Shown: positions 7,866 to 14,905 of the stretch, in pieces
Layout of the letters: every line of letters begins with the position of its first letter
Position numbering within the stretch: position 1 is the stretch's first letter
Assembly: GCA_031287565.1 (NCBI GenBank)
Contig: JAITSS010000026.1
Location: forward strand, 1-41,726
Source: Desulfobulbaceae bacterium
GTDB lineage: Bacteria > Desulfobacterota > Desulfobulbia > Desulfobulbales > Desulfocapsaceae
Length of the DNA: 41,726 nt
Reading direction: 5' to 3'
Position numbers and translations under genes: made by a program
The notes under the pieces: model-generated
The model's database searches: none
Told to the model about the DNA's origin: nothing
Seen by the model: only the letters and a program-made list of their open reading frames with translations

Positions 7866-8128
7866 TCACCGCAAAATCAACAGGCCCGCCGACAAAACCT
7901 GGCGCGTCATTTCGGTATGCAATCGTTGCCTGTTTGTAATACCAAGACGCTTCGACGCATCGCCAATCATCGGCCAGTCATCGACAATCGCCTCTGTTGC
8001 CGCCATTTCCAGCCGCAGGCCAAAAATCTCCAGCGGGGGAATCGATTTCTCGCCGCGCCTGCCGGTAGCGAACAGGCTCGATAGGATGCGGCGCGTTTCT
8101 GCAATAGTTTACCCAAGAAATCCGACAT
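7866..8128 (-). pseudogene. Possible frameshifted remnant of a small gene
   Basis: An ATG at 8128 opens MSDFLGKLLQ, then the frame becomes arginine-rich and uninformative. A neighbouring frame from about 8095 carries convincing protein-like sequence (ETRRILSSLFATGRRGEK, IPPLEIFGLRLEMAATEAIV, DDWPMIGDASKRLGITNRQR) to a TGA at 7866. A single indel would join them into about 85 residues. The family is not recognised. It lies just after the last island gene on the same strand and may be its decayed tail. The rest of 7654-8156 shows nothing I can name. Confidence 0.3.
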
Positions 8129-8156
8129 GAAACCATGAATTTTTCTGAGCCACTCT

Positions 8157-8618
8157 TCAGCCGAATTTCACCTCAAGCGGCGCGTGTTTTAACTCGGCGC
8201 AGTTTTCCCGCACCATGTCACGCAAGGTCTGCCTGATCCTGCTCTTTTCCGACGCCGTCAGGATAGGAGGGTAATCGCTTATGACAATGTTAAACCGAGG
8301 ATAGTTCGAGTTGTCGGGAAGAGCGCGTTCAACGGCATAGGTGGCGGTATAGGTGGCGGTGGCGGCCCTCTCTTCATCCGAACAAACTTGCTCGCACCAA
8401 TCAAATTTCTTTTGCAACATAGGCTGAACGCTCCGCAAATAATCATCAATTTTTTTCTCAGGCATTTCCGCGTATTCCTCCTCAATCCAAGCGGATAAAG
8501 TCTGTAGTGGCGCGCTGTTCTCGTCTATCTTGACGAAGTTGCGCGCGTTCTCGACGCCGAGGACTTCAATCAATTTTTTGGCCAGTTTTTTCTTTCCCAT
8601 TTCCGTCGGTGCGCTCAT
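8157..8618 (-). CDS. Small soluble protein of unknown function, last intact island gene
   Basis: A 153-residue protein without signal peptide or membrane segment. It begins MSAPTEMGKKKLAKKLIEVL and is mostly helical and charged in its first 90 residues (WIEEEYAEMPEKKIDDYLRS, PMLQKKFDWCEQVCSDEERA), with a more beta-like end (YPRFNIVISDYPPILTASEK). The start is set by a very good GGGAGGAG just upstream of tandem ATG codons at 8621 and 8618; the second has the better spacing. The frame is open further upstream but that part is low-complexity Arg-rich. It follows the two-span membrane protein gene after a 113-bp gap. No family recognised. Confidence 0.6.
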   Translation of the reverse strand: MSAPTEMGKKKLAKKLIEVLGVENARNFVKIDENSAPLQTLSAWIEEEYAEMPEKKIDDYLRSVQPMLQKKFDWCEQVCSDEERAATATYTATYAVERALPDNSNYPRFNIVISDYPPILTASEKSRIRQTLRDMVRENCAELKHAPLEVKFG

Positions 8619-8731
8619 CATTCTCCTCCCACACAGACAACTGAATAATTTTGAAATTTTCCCATCGCCGCGCCGCCAGCAATTGCCGATGCGAGCCAGG
8701 GCGCGTTTTTGCCGCTTTTTGGCGGCAGGCA

Positions 8732-9373
8732 TCAGTCTTCCTCGCCGCGCGGGCGGATAAAAGCGCGGGCGGTCAAGGCGGCGACGCCAAGGCCAGCTAA
8801 GATAAAGAATCCATTCATGAGTAAGGCCACGACCAGGGGCCACTGCCGGAAGGATTCGGACGCCTTTTGCTCAAACTCGCCATTTTTCCCTGCTTCCTTT
8901 TGATTATGCTGGGATACGGAATGCACAGAATTCACCACCAGCGGCCCCTGATGTTGGTTATTGTATGGTGATGAATTGATAATCCGCTCCCATTGCCTCG
9001 CCCCTTCACGATCTTTTGCTTCGGGATCAGCCTTTTCCTGGTCGCTTGGTTCAGAGCTGACCGAGGGCGAAGCGCCAGACGATTTTTGCTCCTGTTGTTT
9101 GTTGTTTTTGGCTATAGGCGCAAACAAAGCGGCGAACAGGAAACCTCGTCCGCCATTTGTCGATTGGGAAGCATCATTGGTCAACTTCCAGAAGTTACAA
9201 CCACCGAGACCTATCAATGCGACACAAAAAATCATAACAAATCCATTCCACCATATTCCACCTGTTACCCGCCATTTTCGCTCTCGCAAGACCCTATCTT
9301 TTTCATCGAGCGCCAGTTTCTTTTCGCGCAGGCGCATCTGTTCTTCGATGGCTTTGATTTCCGCTTCGGTCAT
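8732..9373 (-). CDS. Membrane protein with two spans and an N-terminal coiled coil
   Basis: A 213-residue protein of unknown family. It opens with a charged helix (EIKAIEEQMRLREKKLALDE) that is likely coiled coil, then a first membrane segment (WWNGFVMIFCVALIGLGGCN) near residues 42-61. A long polar, low-complexity loop follows (NKQQEQKSSGASPSVSSEPS), then a second membrane segment (LVVALLMNGFFILAGLGVAA) near 181-200 and a short basic/acidic tail. A purine-rich AAGGGGG lies before the ATG. It starts 11 bp after the coiled-coil gene, so the two are surely cotranscribed. The layout suggests a membrane anchor or pore whose cytoplasmic helix may bind the coiled-coil partner; that is inference. 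Confidence 0.6.
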   Translation of the reverse strand: MTEAEIKAIEEQMRLREKKLALDEKDRVLRERKWRVTGGIWWNGFVMIFCVALIGLGGCNFWKLTNDASQSTNGGRGFLFAALFAPIAKNNKQQEQKSSGASPSVSSEPSDQEKADPEAKDREGARQWERIINSSPYNNQHQGPLVVNSVHSVSQHNQKEAGKNGEFEQKASESFRQWPLVVALLMNGFFILAGLGVAALTARAFIRPRGEED

Positions 9374-9384
9374 GCGCCGCCCCC

Positions 9385-10128
9385 TTATTTGAAAATTTCC
9401 TGGGTCAGTTTGAAATCTTTTACAGACTGTATCAGTGTGTCAAACCATCGTTTCTTCTCCTCAACAAGACCACTCTTCTCTTGATCGAGCTGGTCTTTCG
9501 CTTCTCTCATGCGCTCTTCATCGGCCCGCAGTTTATCCTGGACAAACTGGCTGATGCGTTCGGTCAGAGCCAGTTCCGCCGCGTGGTGGCGCTCCAGATC
9601 GGCGATGCGTTGCTCATGACAGCGCTGGCTTGCCTCCAGAAGCCGGTCGCGTTCCTCGTCGCGCTGCCGCTCCAGATTTTTATTTTCCGTTTTCTCTTCG
9701 TGCAGGCGTTTTTCCAGCTCGTCGATTTTCTCGTCGCGGCGGCGCAGTATCTCGCCATGATAGTCCTGCAAGTCCTTGAAGCGGCTTTCCGTATACCGCT
9801 CCAAGTCGTCGTTCCGCTGCCTGAAATGTTCTTCGCGCCGGGCCTGGTTGTCCTCATGCGCCTTTTTAATATCCTCCACATAGCGATCTGGATTGAGGCC
9901 GCTCCGGGCAATATCCTGGTGTTGCTTGTCTAAAAAATCCTTCCAATCCTCATAGGGTTTGGTCGCCGGGAAATCGGTCGCCGGGATGAAGCCTTTGCCT
10001 TTCTCGGAAACGGCGCCCTGGGCCGCATTGACCAGGGCGGCCGGGTCAAAGGTCTGCGGCGCTTCCTGCTTAAGAATCAGGACAGGCGGCGTATTGGTAT
10101 GCGCTGATTTTTCTTCTCCCTCGCCCAT
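9385..10128 (-). CDS. Long coiled-coil protein of unknown function
   Basis: A 247-residue soluble protein. Residues 1-75 are irregular (HTNTPPVLILKQEAPQTFDP); from about 85 to 230 it is almost continuously charged heptad sequence (HFRQRNDDLERYTESRFKDL, EKIDELEKRLHEEKTENKNL, ADEERMREAKDQLDQEKSGL), so a long parallel or antiparallel coiled coil. No enzymatic motif is visible. A textbook AAGGAGG sits six bases before the ATG. It is the first gene of a three-gene set with the two-span membrane protein and the small soluble protein, and is separated from the upstream kinase/receiver operon by 335 bp that hold a dispersed repeat. Similarity searches would hit other coiled coils non-specifically. 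Confidence 0.65.
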   Translation of the reverse strand: MGEGEEKSAHTNTPPVLILKQEAPQTFDPAALVNAAQGAVSEKGKGFIPATDFPATKPYEDWKDFLDKQHQDIARSGLNPDRYVEDIKKAHEDNQARREEHFRQRNDDLERYTESRFKDLQDYHGEILRRRDEKIDELEKRLHEEKTENKNLERQRDEERDRLLEASQRCHEQRIADLERHHAAELALTERISQFVQDKLRADEERMREAKDQLDQEKSGLVEEKKRWFDTLIQSVKDFKLTQEIFK

Positions 10129-10316
10129 GAAAAACCTCCTTGGTCATGTGTTAATGACAATGCCCTTCTCACAATCGCCGACTTCGATGCTTCGACCAGC
10201 GCTTCCCTGGGGAAACGCCGATGATTTCTTCCACCATTCGGGCCGAGAGCTACGGACGAAATCGGCAATTTTCCCAAAACGCCCTTCGACATAGTCAGGG
10301 CTAGCGGCTTCAATCA

Positions 10317-10468
10317 GCGCTTGCCTAACCTGGCTCTCCCGCTCCTCTCCCGCTTGCGGGAGAGGGGCGGGGGTGAGGGTTTCAACACATCAAATGCGCC
10401 CTCACCCGGCGCTCCGCGCCACCCTCTCCCGCAAGCGGGCGAGGGGAATCAATTAGCGCTTGCCTAGA
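10317..10468 (+). repeat. Dispersed repeat element with paired hairpins and flanking direct repeats
   Basis: Hairpins CCTCTCCCGC-TT-GCGGGAGAGG (10345-10366) and CCCTCTCCCGC-AA-GCGGGCGAGGGG (10422-10446) bracket TCAAATGCGCCCTCACCCGG, the same composite as at 6412-6497. The unit is bounded by AGCGCTTGCCTAAC (10317-10330) and AGCGCTTGCCTAGA (10455-10468). The right boundary overlaps the stop codon of the membrane protein gene. The remaining 10129-10316 holds no supportable gene. Confidence 0.7.
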
Positions 10469-11762
10469 ATGGTTCGCTGGGGTTGTCGCCCTGAAGAACG
10501 ATCTGCAAAACCAAACCGATAAAAGACGCCGAAATCCAGAGAAACAGATAATCCGCATATTGCTGCGGCCAGGCGTGGACAACGACCAACAACAGCCGTC
10601 CGGCGACGGTGGAAACCGCGAGCACCAGGCCAACCAATCCCAAAGCCCGCAACCAGAGATGGTCGGCAAAGGGCGCGACACGGCGAATCGCCATCAACGA
10701 CACCGCGAAAATCATGAGTAAAAGCAGAAACACGTATGGCAAAATCCCCGCGCCCAACGACAAATTTTCCGGCACCGGCCACTTTTCGTTCAGGAGGATC
10801 AAGGACACCCAGGCGGCGATCACGGAAAGGCCGATGCGCGGCCACAGCATATGCGAGCCGAAAAGCGTCCAGTTGCCGCCCAGACACAGCCGCCAGGCGG
10901 TGAGGCCGGAATAGCGGGCGATCAGCCATTTTGAAACCAGCCGGTCGTTTTCCCGTTTTTCCTGCCGCGTCTCGCGGCTGAGGCGCAGGCCGCCAAGCGG
11001 GCGGAACACCCGTATCAATTCGGTTTCGTTGTCGGCGAACCAGCCTCGGCAGTCATGAAAGGTTTTGTCCGAACGCGAGTCGCGGATGCAGTCGGTCCAT
11101 CTCTTTTCCGCCTGAAAAAGCCGCTCGCCGTAGAATTCGCGCCGTTCGCGCCCAGCCTGGCCGTTCAACCCGCCGTTGCCGGTTTTTTTCACCGCCTGAC
11201 CGTACAACACGCGCCAATACAGATAGGCGGCCTTGGCGGCCAGGGCGCGGCAGAGAAAATTTCCATCAAACTGACGCCGCAGTTCACCGTAGTGCGGCGA
11301 CATTTCAAAAATATGGGTTTCATGCAAATCGAAGAGAAAATCGAGCGCCATCTTGGCCAGAGGCGTCAGGATTTTTCCTGGCCCAAAAGCATCGCCGACC
11401 AAACAGCGAGGCCGCTTGGAGGCGGCATCGGCGGACGCGCCTTTTCGTTCGACCGCGAAAAAAGTCGCGCAGTAGCCGCGCCCCGTCGCCCCGCCGCCGA
11501 GAGCGGCATAGTCCGCCATTTCCGGGATATCGACACGGCGCTTGAAGGCTTCGTTCAGCGCATCGGTCGCGCCGTCGTCAAGCGGAATGCGCAACAACAA
11601 ACTGTTGGTCGTCGCGCCGACCACGAAAAAATCAATGTTTTGCCCGTCGAAGGCCACATACATCGGGCTATCGCGTTCGCCGTCTGGCCGGTAACGGAAG
11701 ACGGCGAGTTTGCGCCCGGTGGCAGCGTCGTCATCCAATCTGAAATAACGACCGTGCTCCAT
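10464..11762 (-). CDS. Protein with four C-terminal membrane spans, candidate output of the kinase/receiver pair
   Basis: A 432-residue protein of unknown family. The first ~300 residues are soluble: a beta-rich start (YFRLDDDAATGRKLAVFRYR, MYVAFDGQNIDFFVVGATTN), a middle with FLFDLHETHIFEMSPHYGEL, and a basic linker. Four hydrophobic segments follow: around 311-326 (IGLSVIAAWVSLILL), 338-362 (PYVFLLLLMIFAVSLMAI), 371-397 (ALGLVGLVLAVSTVAGRLLL) and 403-424 (YLFLWISASFIGLVLQIVL). Its ATG lies two bases after the TGA of the receiver gene (TGA-CC-ATG), so translation is coupled. A soluble domain coupled to a four-span bundle is a common effector layout in conflict systems, but that role is inferred from position and topology only. 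Confidence 0.6.
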   Translation of the reverse strand: MEHGRYFRLDDDAATGRKLAVFRYRPDGERDSPMYVAFDGQNIDFFVVGATTNSLLLRIPLDDGATDALNEAFKRRVDIPEMADYAALGGGATGRGYCATFFAVERKGASADAASKRPRCLVGDAFGPGKILTPLAKMALDFLFDLHETHIFEMSPHYGELRRQFDGNFLCRALAAKAAYLYWRVLYGQAVKKTGNGGLNGQAGRERREFYGERLFQAEKRWTDCIRDSRSDKTFHDCRGWFADNETELIRVFRPLGGLRLSRETRQEKRENDRLVSKWLIARYSGLTAWRLCLGGNWTLFGSHMLWPRIGLSVIAAWVSLILLNEKWPVPENLSLGAGILPYVFLLLLMIFAVSLMAIRRVAPFADHLWLRALGLVGLVLAVSTVAGRLLLVVVHAWPQQYADYLFLWISASFIGLVLQIVLQGDNPSEPF

Positions 11763-11764
11763 GG

Positions 11765-14700
11765 TCAGCGCTCGCGGTGACTGTTGCCGTGCAAACCAAT
11801 GATGTAGCCTTCGACGCCGCCCAGCAATTCTTCGACGCTTGCCCCGTCGCTTCCGGCGGCGCGGCGCAAGATTTCTTTTATCTCTTTGAAATGCACCAAC
11901 ATCCGTGGCCAGTCCTGCGGCGAGCCGTGCGCGGTGTGATAGACAAGGTGAATCAGATGATCCCAGAAGGTCGGGGTATAATGGACAATGTCAGGGAACA
12001 GCGAAAAAACGATTTCCGATTTCCGCAGATTGGCGGCGATTTTTTCCGGCCTGCGCCGGTCGGCCTCGTTCTCCATGCCGTATTCCAGGTCAGCCCGCAG
12101 GCTGGCGCAGTCGTCCCGCAATTTCAGCAGCGATTGAAACCAGCGAATCGCGCCGCGCCGCGCCGTCTCTTTTTTCGACAGATAAATGGCCCGCAACAGG
12201 CCGATGAGGTTCTGCGGCCCATCGCCGTTTTCGCCATCCCGCGATCCAAAAAACAGGGTCAGGGGTGTGAGCTGTAGCTCCATGAAACGGAGCAGGTTGT
12301 AGCGAAACAATTCCGGGGTATTCAGCGGGCAGGAACCCTTATTCATCTCCCACCTATTCAGGAGATGATACGGCAATCCCTTGGCGGCCATCTTGCCCTC
12401 GACGGCTAACGCGAAGGCCGAGACATTCGAGAACCAGAGTTGGCGCAGCGGCCCGCGCTCTTCGGCGAACACCTGGGTATCGGGGCCGGATTTTTTCAAG
12501 GCTTCCAGCAACTGGTCCGAGGTCTCAAAACCGTCATGCTCACCCTTTTTGAGCAGATAATCGAGCAGAATCAGGTCAAAGCGCTCGCGCTTGATGCGGC
12601 GCAAGGCCTCGTCCTTTGAGGCGACATAGTGCAGATTGACGCGAGTGAGACCATCCAGCGCCGGACGGGCGGCGGATGAGGCGGCGTGTGGCGCGCCCTT
12701 GTCGCCGCCCTCTTCCCAGACCTCGATCGGGAAAATCGGCGCCAGTCGGTGGCAGAGCAGATCAAGTTTCGTGCAATCAGCGCCCGACAGCCGGGTCTTC
12801 GCGTGGTCGTCCAGCAGCAGAATCTTCCAGGTCAGCGGCCGTCTGGTGGCGGGATGGGCGGCGAAGTATCTTTGAACCGCCACGAGCATCCGCTCGACTT
12901 TCCGCGCCATTTCCCCTTCGGAATGGAAAACGATTGGCGAGATTATGTCGTGGCCGGAACCATCAAATTTACCGATACGCGCATTGACAAGCATCCGCGC
13001 CCAAAATTCCAGATATTCCTTGCCGTTGTTGCTGTCATACAAACCCAGGCGGCGATTTTCCTCAAAATCCTGAAGAATCGCCTTCTCCTCGTCGGCGCTG
13101 GTCGCATAGCGGCACCAGATGCCGCTGTCAAGATAGCGGGCGCGGCGCTCGTCCTGCTCCAGCTCGTCAAGCGATTTCGCGCCGAGAACCAGCAATGGTC
13201 GGGGATTCTTCAGCCGCTCGCCGCTGGTCTCCGGCGAAAATTCCGGTTGCCAGAAACTTTTGCCGCCGCCGTTGCCAAAGAAATCGGCCACCAGCGCCGC
13301 CTGATCCACCGCGCCGCTCAATTGCCAGATGGCCAGACGATTAAGAAAATCGCGGTTCGTCATGTGAAAATCGGCGGGTAAGCGCAAACGGCACGGAAAA
13401 TCATCCTGGCCGTCGCCGACTGCGCTCTGGTCCGCCGCCAGCGCCGCGCCCGGCCACGGACGGTTGGTGAGCCGATGCAAAGCGGCCAGCAAATGGCTAC
13501 TTTTATCGTCAATCCGGGCGAAAAAAGCGCCGTCGGTGAGGATGCGCCCATGGATGCCGCGTCCATCATGCGAAAACCACCAGATGGTCGAGACGACGAT
13601 TTGCTTGGGATAGGCCCATTTGAGCGCATCAATCAGCTGATCGTCCTGGTCGTAGGTATTGGCGCGCAGGCGGCGCGGCGCCCGATCAACATCGCTGGCG
13701 TGCAGAATCAAATGCAGGTCGATCACTTCGCCGTCCCCGGTCTTGGCCTCAAGGATCCGCCCAACCAGCCAGATGATGTAGGCTTGGTGCCGCTCCGGCG
13801 GAATGATCACCCGCTGGTCGGCCTTGGCGCAGGGGTAGAAAAACACCGTCGAATCAATGTGGGCGATGCGCTTGAAATTCTCCAGCCGCGCCGGGGCCAG
13901 GCGGCGGATGTGATCCCACTTGGCGAAGTCTTCAATGTCGGGCGTCTCGATGTGGCCGTTAGCCGCGCCGTATAAATGGGCGTGATCAAAGGCGTAGGTG
14001 GTGACGACAAAGATTTTTCGCGCATCATCGGGCGGCGGGGCCGCAGGCGGCGCTTCATACTTTGTTGTCGGCGCGGACGGCGCGGGCCTCCTGGCGGTGA
14101 CGCTATCCGGGGCGATTCGTTTGGCCTCCAGCACATTGCCGACCTGGAACGGCACCCCAGCTATCGGCTCACCCTCGAGGACAAAGGGCGGATATTTGAT
14201 GCCATGGAAAAATTCGGCAAGCTGGAACTTGCAGTTATCCATTGCCCATTCGATGCCGGACAGCGAGACAAAGGCAATGCCGTCGCTCATCTGCGCCAGG
14301 CCGCCGCGCCCGGAATGGATGGAAAGTTTGCTGTGTCCAGGTTGATAACGACCGCCGAGTCGCGCCAGGGCCACCTGTAGCCGGTCGCGCTCAGTTGTTT
14401 TTTCGCCGGAAGCCACCTTGTCGATCAGTCCGAGATGCACCGAGACAAAATCATAGACGATGCTTGGGACAACGCCGGTCGAAATATAATCGCCCCACAA
14501 ATCAAAGACGCCCGTCTCATCGCTGTTCAGGATGTAGATGCCCTTATGCTCCCAATAGAACCAGCGCGGGTCATCCGGCCTCTCGGCCTTGGACGCGCCA
14601 GGGTGACGCCCCCGGCATTTATCAAAAATGCGCTCGTCGATAATGGCAATGCGCGTTAAAGCCGCCTCGACAATGCCAAGATAGGTAAAACGGTCGATGG

Positions 14701-14905
14701 CGGCGCGAATCAGGGTGTTGGTGTAGTTGCCGCCGCTGATGCCTTCGGTGAAAATGGCGTTGGCTTTCTGGTCAAGATCGCTTTCAAGGCGGGCGTTTTC
14801 CAGCAGGCTTTCGTAATGATTGCGGTAGTGGATGAATGGCTCGTCGGGATGATTCCGCGCCCAGTCGCGGTCGGCCGCCGCCCCGAAAAGATCGCGAATC
14901 ACCAT
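11765..14905 (-). CDS. Large protein with an internal receiver (REC) domain
   Basis: From the ATG at 14905 it has 1046 residues; a TTG at 15007 would add 34. Near residues 695-790 it carries receiver-domain features: WKILLLDDHAKT (acidic pair D699/D700) and FDLILLDYLLKKGEHDGFET with the likely phosphoacceptor D782. About 83 residues separate the acid pair from D782, longer than usual, so the domain holds an insertion. The N-terminal part has ALTRIAIIDERIFDK and KLSIHSGRGGLAQMSDGIAF, whose family I cannot name. A Cys/His-poor helical C-terminus follows (about 800-1046). No DNA-binding domain is seen, so the output is probably by protein contact. The ATG overlaps the kinase stop codon (ATGGTGA). 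The longer start has no Shine-Dalgarno sequence, but its sequence looks like real protein (RRFGRATLPLVRISENIRRD). Confidence 0.7.
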   Translation of the reverse strand: MVIRDLFGAAADRDWARNHPDEPFIHYRNHYESLLENARLESDLDQKANAIFTEGISGGNYTNTLIRAAIDRFTYLGIVEAALTRIAIIDERIFDKCRGRHPGASKAERPDDPRWFYWEHKGIYILNSDETGVFDLWGDYISTGVVPSIVYDFVSVHLGLIDKVASGEKTTERDRLQVALARLGGRYQPGHSKLSIHSGRGGLAQMSDGIAFVSLSGIEWAMDNCKFQLAEFFHGIKYPPFVLEGEPIAGVPFQVGNVLEAKRIAPDSVTARRPAPSAPTTKYEAPPAAPPPDDARKIFVVTTYAFDHAHLYGAANGHIETPDIEDFAKWDHIRRLAPARLENFKRIAHIDSTVFFYPCAKADQRVIIPPERHQAYIIWLVGRILEAKTGDGEVIDLHLILHASDVDRAPRRLRANTYDQDDQLIDALKWAYPKQIVVSTIWWFSHDGRGIHGRILTDGAFFARIDDKSSHLLAALHRLTNRPWPGAALAADQSAVGDGQDDFPCRLRLPADFHMTNRDFLNRLAIWQLSGAVDQAALVADFFGNGGGKSFWQPEFSPETSGERLKNPRPLLVLGAKSLDELEQDERRARYLDSGIWCRYATSADEEKAILQDFEENRRLGLYDSNNGKEYLEFWARMLVNARIGKFDGSGHDIISPIVFHSEGEMARKVERMLVAVQRYFAAHPATRRPLTWKILLLDDHAKTRLSGADCTKLDLLCHRLAPIFPIEVWEEGGDKGAPHAASSAARPALDGLTRVNLHYVASKDEALRRIKRERFDLILLDYLLKKGEHDGFETSDQLLEALKKSGPDTQVFAEERGPLRQLWFSNVSAFALAVEGKMAAKGLPYHLLNRWEMNKGSCPLNTPELFRYNLLRFMELQLTPLTLFFGSRDGENGDGPQNLIGLLRAIYLSKKETARRGAIRWFQSLLKLRDDCASLRADLEYGMENEADRRRPEKIAANLRKSEIVFSLFPDIVHYTPTFWDHLIHLVYHTAHGSPQDWPRMLVHFKEIKEILRRAAGSDGASVEELLGGVEGYIIGLHGNSHRER

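Noticed and set aside
10077..10313. 78-codon minus-strand frame upstream of the coiled-coil gene
   Set aside because: Overlaps the start of the coiled-coil gene in another frame and shows no protein-like pattern.
12686..13381. 231-codon plus-strand frame opposite the receiver gene
   Set aside because: Shadow frame in GC-rich coding sequence, without a start signal or domain.
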